A program made the position numbers and the translations under genes. DNA of 64,000 nt, from the NCBI RefSeq assembly GCF_025950095.1, contig NZ_JAPDDR010000018.1:26265-90264 (forward strand). Direction: 5' to 3'. Below are positions 45,554 to 54,279 of this stretch, one piece after another (the first letter of the stretch is position 1; each line of letters opens with the position of its first letter). A model generated the notes under the pieces. It was not told where the DNA came from, did not search any database, and saw only the letters and a program-made list of their open reading frames with translations. Source of the DNA: Luteolibacter rhizosphaerae (GTDB lineage: Bacteria > Verrucomicrobiota > Verrucomicrobiia > Verrucomicrobiales > Akkermansiaceae).

Positions 45554-46402
45554 TCAGGCGGTCAGGTCGTTCATCCAGGCGCCGCGGGCGGTGATCCACC
45601 TGCCCTTGCGGATGACCTCCGGGAAGCCGAGGCCGTGACTGGCGGCGGCGGTGAAGACATCCCAAGCCTGATCGGCCAGAATGCCGGAGAGGACGATATC
45701 GCCGCCGGGCCTGAGGGTTTTGGTGATCACCGGGAATGCCTGGATGAGGACGGTGGAGAAGATGTTCGCCAGGACGACATCGTATTTCTTCCGCGGCTTC
45801 CAAGTGAGGATGTCGAGCTCTTTGGTCTCGATCCCCGGGGTGCCATTGCGCTCGAAATTCCGCTCCGCCACTTTGACGGCGAAGGGGTCGTGATCGCAGG
45901 CGAAGGTGTCTCCCGCGCCCAGTTTCCTAGCGGCGATGGCGAGCAGGCCGCTACCCGTGCCAAGATCGGCGCAGCTCCAACCCGCGCCGCGGGTCTTCGC
46001 GATATCGACCAGAATGCGCAGGCAGGTTGAGGTGGTGGCGTGGTCCCCGGTGCCGAAGGCCATCTCGGGCGGAATGCTGATCAGCTCGCGACCGGGGAAG
46101 TCCTTCGCCAGTTGCTTGAGGTCCTTGGCCGCGGAGGCTTGGGTTACGATGAAAGCATTCCGCACTTTGAGCGGCGGAGGGATCTCCGGAGAGGCGTTTT
46201 TCCAATCCGACGAGAGCTTGCGGACGGTGCCTCCGAATTGCTTGGCGATCGCATCGCCTTCGGCCTTGGTGGCGCAGAAGACTTCGACACGAAGGGAGCG
46301 GCCGCCCTTCAGGACATGGAGGACGAAATTGGGATTGCCGTGGAAACGGTCCTCCCAGGCATCAAGCCACTTGGAGGCGGAGAGCTTGGACCAGACGAAC
46401 AT
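45554..46402 (-). CDS. prmA: Ribosomal protein L11 methyltransferase
   Basis: A 282-residue SAM-dependent methyltransferase. The N-terminal substrate-recognition domain (residues 1-105) is followed by the family signature PEMAFGTGDHATTSTCLRIL. The SAM-binding motif is CADLGTGSGLLAIAARKLGA and the active-site region is DVVLANIFSTVLI. This matches PrmA, which methylates ribosomal protein L11, although the N-terminal domain is more divergent than the catalytic core. Confidence 0.88.
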   Translation of the reverse strand: MFVWSKLSASKWLDAWEDRFHGNPNFVLHVLKGGRSLRVEVFCATKAEGDAIAKQFGGTVRKLSSDWKNASPEIPPPLKVRNAFIVTQASAAKDLKQLAKDFPGRELISIPPEMAFGTGDHATTSTCLRILVDIAKTRGAGWSCADLGTGSGLLAIAARKLGAGDTFACDHDPFAVKVAERNFERNGTPGIETKELDILTWKPRKKYDVVLANIFSTVLIQAFPVITKTLRPGGDIVLSGILADQAWDVFTAAASHGLGFPEVIRKGRWITARGAWMNDLTA

Positions 46403-46896
46403 CGGGAGTTTTTTAGAAGCCGGGTTTCAAACTCCAAGGTCCAAATTGAGAGCAGGAACGCAAAGAGCCCGCGGCTGATAAAAACCGCGGGCTCGGGTGC
46501 ACAAACCATTCCGTGAAACATCACGAATAGCCGGGAAAATGAGGGTGCCCGCGGCCCTCCCAAACCGCAGGCACCAATGCGTTTCCGCATTTGATTCACT
46601 ATTGCGCACATCTTTGATGCGCGCAAATTCAGGAAGGTAAGGGAATCTACTTAGGTTTTGCGCGATTCGGAAACCGTTTCACTGTGGATCGCTGGAATGC
46701 ATTCCGCATGATCAAGGGCCGATGCGTGTCGGATTCGTGCAGAAATCAATAGCCCCTGCGAGGGGGGCTGTGCCGCGATTTTGCGTAAGCGATTGGGAAT
46801 CGGTGCCTCTTCTCTGGTGGCACAAAAACCGTTAGAGAAGAAGGGCGGGCATACCCGCAACCCGACACCCCCTAGGATCTAACAAAAGCCCTAGGA
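46403..46896. other. About 490 bases without a convincing gene; two strong hairpins
   Basis: No frame here looks coding. Hairpin 1 is GAGCCCGCGG (46465-46474), an A-rich loop of ten, and CCGCGGGCTC (46485-46494). Hairpin 2 is GGTGCCCGCGG (46544-46554) with CCGCAGGCACC (46565-46575). They may be terminators for the flanking genes or part of a small RNA. A CCCTAGGA direct repeat lies near the right end, at about 46870 and 46890, its second copy directly in front of the next ATG. Confidence 0.5.
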
Positions 46897-47109
46897 ATGA
46901 AGTTCAGTTTAGCCGAGATCGCCACCATTCTGGCCGCCCTCCAGTTCTATCGGGAAGCAGGCTACGGGAATCACGACATGTATCGCTGGCTTTCGCAGCG
47001 AATCCTACGGATCGCCAGCCGGTCCCATACCTTGGAGCCTCTCGATGAGGAGAAAATCGATGCGCTGATGGCCAGGCTGGCAGAAGAGGAAGAAAATCCG
47101 TCGGCCTGA
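46897..47109 (+). CDS. Small helical protein next to the prophage attachment site
   Basis: A 70-residue protein with a plausible start context (TAGGA just before ATG). The sequence is helical and acidic toward the end (AEIATILAALQFYREAGYGN, DEEKIDALMARLAEEEENPS). It lies on the chromosomal side of the tRNA fragment. No family recognised. Confidence 0.55.
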   Translation: MKFSLAEIATILAALQFYREAGYGNHDMYRWLSQRILRIASRSHTLEPLDEEKIDALMARLAEEEENPSA

Positions 47110-47119
47110 TCCGGACACG

Positions 47120-47140
47120 AAAAAGCCCACCGAAGTGGGC
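47120..47140 (-). terminator. Terminator of the disrupted tRNA-Gly gene
   Basis: The stem GCCCAC/GTGGGC (47125-47130 with 47135-47140) is followed on the minus strand by TTTTT. It lies 16 bases beyond the CCA end of the tRNA fragment, so it is the original transcription stop of the tRNA gene into which the phage integrated. Confidence 0.75.
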
Positions 47141-47155
47141 CAATCGATTGGAAAA

Positions 47156-47204
47156 TGGAGCGGGCGATGAGATTCGAACTCACGACATCCATCTTGGCAA
47201 GGTG
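47156..47204 (-). other. Prophage attachment site: 3' half of tRNA-Gly(GCC)
   Basis: Read on the minus strand this is the anticodon loop TTGCCAA (47194-47200, anticodon GCC), the anticodon-stem 3' strand, the variable loop, a T-arm with GTTCGAATC, the acceptor 3' strand CGCCCGC, a discriminator T and encoded CCA. The D-arm and 5' acceptor strand are missing. The anticodon stem has one mismatch at 47202 (C against A), so identity with the tRNA probably ends at 47201. This is the fragment left at one end of a prophage integrated at the tRNA 3' end. Confidence 0.85.
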
Positions 47205-47225
47205 GGTTTTAACGCCCTTTTCGTG

Positions 47226-48092
47226 TCATGAAACCCTTGATTCAAGGGGTTTTCTCCGGTTTTGAGTTCCGTTAGGGCGACAATTCGGGCGCAATTCGGG
47301 CACCCCCAGTGGCAATTTTGGCCCGATTATCAACTCGTGGTAGACCTTGTTACGCTTGCGACCCGGCCGATTCTCAATGCCGTTAGCACGACCAACCGAA
47401 CGCATCGGAAGACCGGCAAAAATCTGGCGGCATTCAGGGCTGTCGTCGACGGTGAGCAACCAAGAACCCTGCAGCAGTTCCAAGGCTGCACGAAGCTCGA
47501 GCATCTCTTCGGGAAACCAGGCTGAATAGTTAGTATCGGATGCTCTAATGTATGGAGGATCCACAAAGAAGAAAGTACTGGGTCCGTCGTACTTGGCAAA
47601 AACCTTCCTCCAATCGAGGTTCTCGATATTTACCCGATCAAGTCGTTGGGAAACCGCTGAAACGTTCTCGGAAAGGCTTAGGAGGCTGACATTCCCGCCG
47701 CCGCCGCCTGCGATTTTCGAAATGCCGTAGGAGTCACCTAGGCCGCCAAAGGACCAGCGGTTGATCAGGAGAAATCGAGCCGCGCGCTGAATCTCCGTCA
47801 GGCCGTGGGAAGCCATGAAGCTCCGGAAGAGTTCGCGACTGCTAGGCACGAGGGCAATCTCGTTGCGGAGTTCGGCGGGATGCCACTTGACCTGTCGGTA
47901 TAGGTTCACGAGTTCACCGTTGATGTCGTTATAGACCTCGAGCTTTGACCGCTCCTTGGCGAACAGCATTGCCCCGCCTCCTCCAAAGACCTCCGCATAG
48001 CAAACATGCGACGGGATGAGAGGAAGCAGGTGTTTCAGCAGTCGGCGCTTGCCGCCTGCCCATGAGACGAGTGGTTTTGGATGACGAAGCAT
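47226..48092 (-). CDS. D12-class adenine-specific DNA methyltransferase (Dam-like)
   Basis: A 288-residue N6-adenine methyltransferase. The SAM-binding region is FGGGGAMLFAKERSKLEVYN with SWAGGKRRLLKHLLPLIP at the N-terminus, and the catalytic motif is FFVDPPYIRASDTNY. It may protect phage DNA from host restriction or mark it for regulation. It is the gene nearest the left attachment site. A hairpin (47231-47253) overlaps its last codons and may stop transcription entering from the left. Confidence 0.88.
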   Translation of the reverse strand: MLRHPKPLVSWAGGKRRLLKHLLPLIPSHVCYAEVFGGGGAMLFAKERSKLEVYNDINGELVNLYRQVKWHPAELRNEIALVPSSRELFRSFMASHGLTEIQRAARFLLINRWSFGGLGDSYGISKIAGGGGGNVSLLSLSENVSAVSQRLDRVNIENLDWRKVFAKYDGPSTFFFVDPPYIRASDTNYSAWFPEEMLELRAALELLQGSWLLTVDDSPECRQIFAGLPMRSVGRANGIENRPGRKRNKVYHELIIGPKLPLGVPELRPNCRPNGTQNRRKPLESRVS

Positions 48093-48128
48093 TTCGTCCT
48101 ATGATGTTCACAAGAACAGTTAGCAAGT

Positions 48129-48452
48129 CTAACCCCATCGCGCGGTCTTCTTGGAATGGCACGAATGGCAGAGCGGTTGATGGTTCGTTGGGTCATACAT
48201 CGCGCCTCCCATGCGCACTGGTCGGATGTGATCGGTGTGCCCTGCTGGTGCGACAGTTCCCGCGGGGCCGAAGGACACAACAACCTCGGTGCCGCCCTGC
48301 CATGTTCTCACGTGATCGCAATAGCAGATCGGGTGAGCTACGAGGTAGCGACGGCTGTAGGCATGCCAAGACCTATCGTATGTCCTTGTATCTCTAAGGC
48401 TTCGGAATGTCTTGGCCTTGCTTATCTTACGGGTAAATCGAGCGTTTCGCAT
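48129..48452 (-). CDS. HNH endonuclease
   Basis: A 107-residue HNH nuclease. The metal-binding core is GHTDHIRPVRMGGAMYDPTN followed by HQPLCHSCHSKKTA, with the CxxC pair stabilising the fold and TDH carrying the catalytic His. In many HK97-type phages an HNH protein next to the terminase genes is needed for cutting at the cos site, so this is a plausible packaging partner. It is on the opposite strand from the terminase genes. Confidence 0.85.
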   Translation of the reverse strand: MRNARFTRKISKAKTFRSLRDTRTYDRSWHAYSRRYLVAHPICYCDHVRTWQGGTEVVVSFGPAGTVAPAGHTDHIRPVRMGGAMYDPTNHQPLCHSCHSKKTARWG

Positions 48453-48675
48453 GAAAGCTAGTTAAGATAAGTTAGAAACTAAGGTATCCACGGGGGGAGG
48501 GGATCAAATCTCTGGCACAGGCCATCCGGAAGAGCGCGCCCAAGGTGTTTTTATCGCTCTGTCAATTTTAAGGGGGGTGGGGTCAACGCGACCAAAGTGC
48601 GGTCAACCTGTTTTTTTCTGAAGATTCCACCCGGCAAATTGGGGCCGATGAGGCCGCCGGAGCGGCCCGGATGCC
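48453..48675. other. Intergenic region before terminase; possible cos or promoter region
   Basis: The 223 bases between the divergent HNH and small-terminase genes hold no gene. They contain G-runs (GGGGGGAGGGG near 48495 and GGGGGGTGGGG near 48572) and T-runs. By position this is where cos sites and the late promoter of related phages lie. No specific cut site can be named from sequence. Confidence 0.35.
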
Positions 48676-49116
48676 ATGGGATTGCGCGGAGTAAAGCCAA
48701 AGGAAAACATGCTGGCCCTAACAGGCCTGCTCGCTCCTTTGTGCACCGAGCCTCCCGACCTCAAAGGGGGTATCGACGCCGAGCTGGAATACGAGCGGAT
48801 CGCGAAAGAGCTCGCGAAGCTCGGCCACCTCACGGACCTGAACCGGCAGTGCCTGATCAACTATTGCGAGGCATGGGAGCTTGCGCAGGTCGCGCTGAAG
48901 GAACTGGCGGATGACGGGGTCACGCTGGTCAATGCGGAGAGCGGCAACCGCTACATGCATCCGGCAATGACGGTGTGGTCGATGGCCCGGGCGACGATGG
49001 AGAAGGAAGCGAAGAACCTCGGCATGACCCCGGCATCCCTGCAGTCGATCAAGAACGTGAAGATCCCCTCCAGTGCCAAGAAGCAAGAAGACGGCCCCAG
49101 CGCCTTCCTCACCTAG
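48676..49116 (+). CDS. Terminase small subunit, P27 family
   Basis: A 146-residue protein with the P27/gp1-like layout: short basic N-terminus MGLRGVKPKENMLALTG, helices around ELEYERIAKELAKLGHLTD and LNRQCLINYCEAWELAQVAL, a beta turn with NRYMHPAMTVW and a C-terminal helix with LGMTPASLQSIK. It recognises the phage DNA for packaging. It overlaps the large subunit gene by 44 bases. Confidence 0.85.
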   Translation: MGLRGVKPKENMLALTGLLAPLCTEPPDLKGGIDAELEYERIAKELAKLGHLTDLNRQCLINYCEAWELAQVALKELADDGVTLVNAESGNRYMHPAMTVWSMARATMEKEAKNLGMTPASLQSIKNVKIPSSAKKQEDGPSAFLT

Positions 49117-50845
49117 GCGCAAGCCAAAGGCCAAGGCGGGAAGCAAGGGCACGTCGTCAATCGATCACGTGGCGGTGACCTATGCGCGCGAGGTGGCGAG
49201 CGGGAAGCGGTTGGCGTGCCGGTGGGTGATCTTGGCTTGCGAGCGGTTTCTGCGGGACCTCAAGCGGAAGGACATCCGCTTCGATGTGGTGGAGGCCGAC
49301 CGGGCCATCGCGTTCATCGAGTCTTTCCGGCGCTACAAGGGGCAGTGGGCGGGGCAGCGGATGACGCTGGAGCCGTGGCAGAAGTTCGTGATCGGCAACA
49401 TCTTCGGGTGGAAGTGGGTGGAGAGCGGGCTGCGGCGGTTCAAGTATGCGCATATCGAGGTGCCGCGGAAGAACGGCAAGACGCTGCTGGCGGCGGGGAT
49501 CTCGCTGTATCTGCTCTGCGCGGACCGGGAGGGCGGGGCGGAGGTTTACAACGCGGCGACGAAGAAGGACCAGGCGATGATCCTGCACCGGGATGCGCGG
49601 GTCCTGATCGAGAAGTCGAAGGACCCGGATTTCCGGGCGGCCTTCGATATCCGGAAGAACCCGCCGATCATCGAATACGGGGCGGCGGATTCGTTCATGA
49701 AGCCCCTCGGCCGCGATACCGAGGGCGACACGACGGACGGCCTCAACCCGCACGGGGTGATTGCCGACGAGACGCATGCCTGGACCACACCGGGGTTCTG
49801 GAACGTGCTCAACTCGGCGCTCGGGGCGCGGTCGCAGCCGTTGTTCCTGATGATCACCACCGCGGGCCACAATATGGACTCGGTGGGGCGCTCGCACTCG
49901 CTGATCGTGCAGCGGATCCTGAAGGGCGAGGACGGCGGCGAGGGGGACGATTACTTCGGGATCATCTTCACGATCGAAGAGGGCGACAACATCGACGACC
50001 AGGTGACCTGGGCGAAGGCCAACCCGCTTTACGGGGTCACGGTCGACGAGAAGAAGTTCCGCTCGCAGCTCGCGCTGGCGAAGGCCGATCCGGCGATCAA
50101 CCGGGAGCTCAAGACCAAATGGCTGAACATCTGGATCAACCAGGCATCGCTATGGCTGGACTCCGACAAGTGGGCGGGGGCGGTCGATTTGGAGTTCGAG
50201 CGGGAGCGGCTGCAGGGGATGCGGTGCTATGGCGGGCTAGACTTGGCGATCACGCGGGACCTGTCCTCGCTGGTGTGGGTGTTCCCGCCGCAGGAGGGGC
50301 TGGAGCGCTGGACTCTGCTGGCGAAGTTCTGGTGTCCGGCGGCGGACATCATCACGCGCTCGAAGCGGGACAAGGTGCCCTATCAGACCTGGGCGGAGAA
50401 GGGGTTCATCGTGCCGACGCCGGGGGAGGTGATGGACTTCGGATACATCAAGAAGCAGATCGAGGATGACAGCCGGCTCTTCGACGTGAGGGCGGTGGGC
50501 TACGACAAGACCTATGCTGCCTCGATCGTGAATCCGCTGATCGAGGAAGGGGTGAACATGCTGTCGTTCTCGCAGGGGATACTGACGATCTCGCCGTATG
50601 CCAAGGAGCTGGAGCGGCTGGTGATCGAGGGCTCGAAGCTGAATCACTTCGGGCATCCGGTGCTGGCGTGGAATGCCGGCAACGTGGTGGTGCACATGGA
50701 CGCGAACGGCAACATCAAGCCGGACAAGAAGAAGTCGGAGGAGCGGATCGACGGGATCATTGCGGCGATCATGGGGCTGGGGGTGGCAATCGAGACGGAG
50801 TATGATGGCTCGCTGGCGGGGGAGTGGGATTGCACCATTCTATGA
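49073..50845 (+). CDS. Terminase large subunit (packaging ATPase/nuclease)
   Basis: A 590-residue Terminase_1-type motor protein. Walker A is in IEVPRKNGKTLLAAG, Walker B in HGVIADETHAWTTP, and a coupling region in LFLMITTAGHNMDS. The C-terminal nuclease starts around RCYGGLDLAITRDLSSLVWV, with the first catalytic Asp in GLDLA; a second acidic site is near VRAVGYDKTYAAS. It cuts concatemeric DNA and pumps it into the head. Its start lies inside the small-subunit gene. Confidence 0.93.
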   Translation: MPRSKKTAPAPSSPRRKPKAKAGSKGTSSIDHVAVTYAREVASGKRLACRWVILACERFLRDLKRKDIRFDVVEADRAIAFIESFRRYKGQWAGQRMTLEPWQKFVIGNIFGWKWVESGLRRFKYAHIEVPRKNGKTLLAAGISLYLLCADREGGAEVYNAATKKDQAMILHRDARVLIEKSKDPDFRAAFDIRKNPPIIEYGAADSFMKPLGRDTEGDTTDGLNPHGVIADETHAWTTPGFWNVLNSALGARSQPLFLMITTAGHNMDSVGRSHSLIVQRILKGEDGGEGDDYFGIIFTIEEGDNIDDQVTWAKANPLYGVTVDEKKFRSQLALAKADPAINRELKTKWLNIWINQASLWLDSDKWAGAVDLEFERERLQGMRCYGGLDLAITRDLSSLVWVFPPQEGLERWTLLAKFWCPAADIITRSKRDKVPYQTWAEKGFIVPTPGEVMDFGYIKKQIEDDSRLFDVRAVGYDKTYAASIVNPLIEEGVNMLSFSQGILTISPYAKELERLVIEGSKLNHFGHPVLAWNAGNVVVHMDANGNIKPDKKKSEERIDGIIAAIMGLGVAIETEYDGSLAGEWDCTIL

Positions 50846-50900
50846 TCCTCTGACCCCCTCGTTAATCGTAGCCCAATGCGAGTTATGTATGAGGGATCAC

Positions 50901-51971
50901 TTAGGCGCCTGTACCGCCGGACCGGTCAGGCGGGGGCGGGGGCGGGGTCTCGCCTCGAGGAAGGGATGGCTGTTTTGGACCAAGCCGCCGTGCGGGCTCT
51001 AATGGCGGTACACTAAGCGTTGCACGGATTAAATTAATCTCCTTTAATCCTCCATTGTCATGAAAGTAATGGTTAACGAAAACGCAGTCTGACGGGGGGG
51101 CAGAATTGCCGATAAGGTTGAGCTTGAGCTGATGTAGGCTGCGAGCTTTGCTGAAAATGGACTTAAGCTTGTCTAAGCTCATGGAGTGGTGTTTGATCAA
51201 GTGCTCGATTAGCTGATACGAGTTGAGTTTGTCTTTTAAGTCCTGCTGATCCAATTTTGCCTTGCTTTGCGTTATGATCTTCTCCGCTTCTGTTGGGGAG
51301 ACCTCCCGAATTATGTTTTCGGAGTAATCTTTAAGCGTCTCGGCGACGTTCTTGAGGCTCGAAAGTTGTGCTTGGAGCGTCTGCAGTGTCTTTTCTTTTG
51401 ATCTCTTCGATAAAAAGTCGCCAAAAAGACCTGCCCACTGTGCTTTTAGCCATGAAGTAATGTCTTCAAGGTTTTCGAAATCCTTGGTAAGGTTGTTGCG
51501 CTCTCGTGCGTATATGAAGTCGAGGAGTCTGAAGATGTTGACGCTGTCGACATGGGCGTAACGGATGGTTTTATTGTCTCGATTCTCCTTGTAGGTTAAA
51601 TACTCGGCCGCCACTCCCTTCTCAACGAAAATATACACCGGAATATCTTCATCGAGTGCAGTTTCTAGCTCCTTTTGCGTGATGGAATTATAGTGCTGAT
51701 AATGGCGCTCTAGCTCGTTGTCATTCAATATAATCTTGAGCTCTGAGGTTGCGGAGCCGTACCGACCGCCGATGATCAAAACAAGAATGTGAGAGCTTCC
51801 AATTTCTTTGTAGCATGAGGCATCGAGCGGTAAATCATGCGAGAATGGAATGTCACCACTCTCAAATAAAATACTGTCGTATCCAAGCTCGGAAATGAAC
51901 AGCTCAATGCCCTTTCTAATGTGGCGGAGATCGTAGTATGTTGAGCTGACAAAAATTCGTGGAGTTGCCAT
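50901..51971 (-). CDS. DUF4062-domain protein (accessory gene in late operon)
   Basis: I start at the ATG at 51971 because the DUF4062 domain begins at once (MATPRIFVSSTYYDLRHIRK). It continues with HILVLIIGGRYGS and SITQKELETALDEDIPVYIF, typical of this TIR-like fold, in about 356 residues. After residue 190 come long helices. The last 30 residues are Pro/Gly/Arg-rich and differ in composition, as if the frame runs on into older phage DNA. The gene is visibly AT-richer than its neighbours and opposes the late operon. DUF4062 occurs in sensor and defence proteins. No catalytic function is assigned. Confidence 0.8.
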   Translation of the reverse strand: MATPRIFVSSTYYDLRHIRKGIELFISELGYDSILFESGDIPFSHDLPLDASCYKEIGSSHILVLIIGGRYGSATSELKIILNDNELERHYQHYNSITQKELETALDEDIPVYIFVEKGVAAEYLTYKENRDNKTIRYAHVDSVNIFRLLDFIYARERNNLTKDFENLEDITSWLKAQWAGLFGDFLSKRSKEKTLQTLQAQLSSLKNVAETLKDYSENIIREVSPTEAEKIITQSKAKLDQQDLKDKLNSYQLIEHLIKHHSMSLDKLKSIFSKARSLHQLKLNLIGNSAPPSDCVFVNHYFHDNGGLKEINLIRATLSVPPLEPARRLGPKQPSLPRGETPPPPPPDRSGGTGA

Positions 51972-52054
51972 TGGAAGTGGGGGGAGACTATGAGATGACT
52001 TGAGTTTCGCAAGCTTCGGCAGCTCCTGAACGGGCCGAAAGCCGAGCCGGTCTA

Positions 52055-53419
52055 ATGGTCGGGTCATGGTTTGCCCCGCAAGTTTGTGACGTGATTCGCC
52101 GGATTCTTGCTGCTGCCCATGCTTTCTCGGCTTCTGCCAATACGCCGGCGGTGCCGGTGGAGGGTGGGGGTGGGGTAGTTGGGGGTGGGACTTTGGATGT
52201 CACGGCGCCGATCTCGGATTGGCGGCGGTTGTGGGGGGATGGGGATGGGGGGACTTCGTCGGCGGACCGGTTGGCGGCGGTGTACGGGTGCGTGTCGGTG
52301 ATCGCGTCGTCGATCGCGGCGATGCCGTTGCAGCTCTATCGTTCCAACGGGGACAAGCGGGAGCGGGAGAGGAAGCACCGGTTGGCGGGGTTCCTGGGGG
52401 ATGCGCCGAACGAGGCGATGACCTGGACGCAGCTGCGGGAGGCCTTGCTCTACACGATGATCCTGCGCGGCAATGCTCATGCGCGGTGCTTCTGGTCGGG
52501 CGGGTTCGTGCGGGAGATGTTCCCGCTGCCGCTGGGGACGGTGACTTCGAAGATCACGGACTTGCGGCGGGTGGTCTACGAGGTCGGCACGAATCCGTGG
52601 AAGGTGCCGGCGGGGCATTTCTCCAAGCCGGATGTGGCGCACTTCAAGGCGCTGTCGGCGGACGGGATCGACGGGATCAACCCGATCCGGCATTGCCGCC
52701 TATCCACGGCGGCGGCGGCGGCCTTGGCGACCTACGGCAAGAGCTCGGCTGAGGATGGGCAGCCGATCCGCGGGATCATCACGGCGCAGACTACGTTCAA
52801 AAACCACGACCAGGCGAAGGATGTGCGGAAGCGCTGGAGCGAGGCGTGGCGCGGGGCGCAGAACGGCGACGGGGTGGCAATCTTCGAGGGCGGGGACATG
52901 AAGTTCCACCAGGTGACGATGAGCATGCGCGACGCGCAGTTCATCGAGAGCATGAGCTTCTCGGTGGAGGAGATCTGCCGGATCTTCAACGTGCCGCCGC
53001 ACAAGGTGCAGAAGCTCGACCGGGCGACCTTCAACAACATCGAGCACCTCTCGCGCGAGTTCTACATGGCGACACTGGTACCGTGGATCACGCGGGTCGA
53101 GGCGACGCTCAACCAGTGCTTGCTGACGAAGGGGGATCGGGATGCGGGGTTCTACCTGCGGCACAATGCGGACGGGCTGTTGCGGGGTGATCTGCAGAGC
53201 CGTTCGGAGGCGATGGCGAAGCAGATTTCATCGGGACTGATGACGCCGAACGAAGGGCGGGCGCTAGAGGACCGGGCGCCGCTGGACGGGGGCGACCGGT
53301 TGCTGTTCTCCACGAATCATGTGCCGCTGGAGATGCTGGGGAGGCATGAGAGTAGCGAGGAGCGAGTAGCAGGTAGCGAGGGTGAACAGCCGAAGAAGGA
53401 AACCAAAGAGAAGCTATGA
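52055..53419 (+). CDS. Phage portal protein (HK97 type)
   Basis: A 454-residue portal. Family landmarks are SSADRLAAVYGCVSVIASSI, IAAMPLQLYRSNG, ATYGKSSAEDGQPIRGIITA, RDAQFIESMSFSVEEICRIF and NVPPHKVQKLDRATFNNIEH. It forms the dodecameric gate through which DNA enters. The N-terminal about 60 residues (Gly/Val-rich) are atypical, and a later start is possible. The Glu/Ser-rich C-terminal tail is encoded by a self-similar AGCGAG-type repeat at about 53346. Its stop overlaps the protease start (ATGA). Confidence 0.9.
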   Translation: MVGSWFAPQVCDVIRRILAAAHAFSASANTPAVPVEGGGGVVGGGTLDVTAPISDWRRLWGDGDGGTSSADRLAAVYGCVSVIASSIAAMPLQLYRSNGDKRERERKHRLAGFLGDAPNEAMTWTQLREALLYTMILRGNAHARCFWSGGFVREMFPLPLGTVTSKITDLRRVVYEVGTNPWKVPAGHFSKPDVAHFKALSADGIDGINPIRHCRLSTAAAAALATYGKSSAEDGQPIRGIITAQTTFKNHDQAKDVRKRWSEAWRGAQNGDGVAIFEGGDMKFHQVTMSMRDAQFIESMSFSVEEICRIFNVPPHKVQKLDRATFNNIEHLSREFYMATLVPWITRVEATLNQCLLTKGDRDAGFYLRHNADGLLRGDLQSRSEAMAKQISSGLMTPNEGRALEDRAPLDGGDRLLFSTNHVPLEMLGRHESSEERVAGSEGEQPKKETKEKL

Positions 53420-54279
53420 AACGACCGATTTTGATTGAGAACGAGGAGCTGTTCGCGGTGCTGGATGAGCGGCGGATGACGCCGGCGATGAAGGCACGGC
53501 GGCCGGAGGCGGTGTTGCCGGAGATCACGAACCTGAGCGTTGGCGTGAAGGGGAAGAAGAAGGCGGCGACGATGTTCCTGTATGATGCGGTGTCGTTCTG
53601 GACCGGGAACGATGCGCGGAGCTTCCAGCGGAAGCTGGCGGAGACGGATGCGGAGGAGATTCACCTGCACATCAACTCGCCGGGCGGGTCGGTGTTCGAG
53701 GGGGTGGCGATCTACAACCTGCTGGCCGGGCATGAGGCGGAGGTGATCGTCCACATTGACGGGCTGGCGGCCTCGATCGCGTCGGTGATCGCGCTGGCGG
53801 GCGACACGATCCACATTGCGGAAAACGGGATGGTGATGATCCACAACCCGAGCGTGGTGGCATGGGGAGACTCGACGGTGATGCGGAAGCAGGCGGAGAT
53901 CCTGGACAAGATCCGGGATGCGATCCTGAACACGTACGAAACGCGGACGCGGATGGGTCGGGAGGATCTCTCCGCGGCGATGGAGGCGGAGACCTGGTAT
54001 TCGGCGGACGAGGCGATCACGGCGGGGTTCGCGATGCACAAGACGAGTGCGAGGGAGGAGACGGCGTTGTGGGTGCCGGGGGACTTTGAAGGTCTTCCCG
54101 CGGCGGCGATGATGTTGGGGAGGAGGGAGGGGGACTACCGCGAAGACGCAGAGGTCGCGGAGGAACGCGGAGGGGTAGAAGAGGCGACCGCGGATGGCGC
54201 GGATGAGAGAGGTAATTTGGAGGATGTGGCGGGGGCTGCTGACTTCATTGCACGCATGAAGCTGGCCCATGGACTCTGA
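53416..54279 (+). CDS. ClpP-like prohead protease
   Basis: A 287-residue serine protease of the ClpP/S49-like fold used by phages in place of U35 proteases. Landmarks are IHLHINSPGGSVFEGVAIYN (oxyanion region), HIDGLAASIASVIALAGDTI with the nucleophilic Ser in the ASIAS element, and MVMIHNPSVVAWGDS with the His. Residues after about 225 form an acidic tail. It would cleave the scaffolding part of the capsid during maturation. It is coupled to the portal by a 4-base overlap. Confidence 0.9.
   Translation: MKRPILIENEELFAVLDERRMTPAMKARRPEAVLPEITNLSVGVKGKKKAATMFLYDAVSFWTGNDARSFQRKLAETDAEEIHLHINSPGGSVFEGVAIYNLLAGHEAEVIVHIDGLAASIASVIALAGDTIHIAENGMVMIHNPSVVAWGDSTVMRKQAEILDKIRDAILNTYETRTRMGREDLSAAMEAETWYSADEAITAGFAMHKTSAREETALWVPGDFEGLPAAAMMLGRREGDYREDAEVAEERGGVEEATADGADERGNLEDVAGAADFIARMKLAHGL

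Noticed and set aside
46651..46860. A 69-residue minus-strand frame
   Set aside because: No start context, no domain, and composition like non-coding DNA.
47156..47230. A complete tRNA gene
   Set aside because: Only the 3' half is present; there is no D-arm or 5' acceptor strand in the following bases, and the anticodon stem has a mismatch.
53317..54270. A 317-residue minus-strand frame over the ClpP-like protease
   Set aside because: Composition is almost all Arg, His and Pro, as expected antisense to a GC-rich gene.
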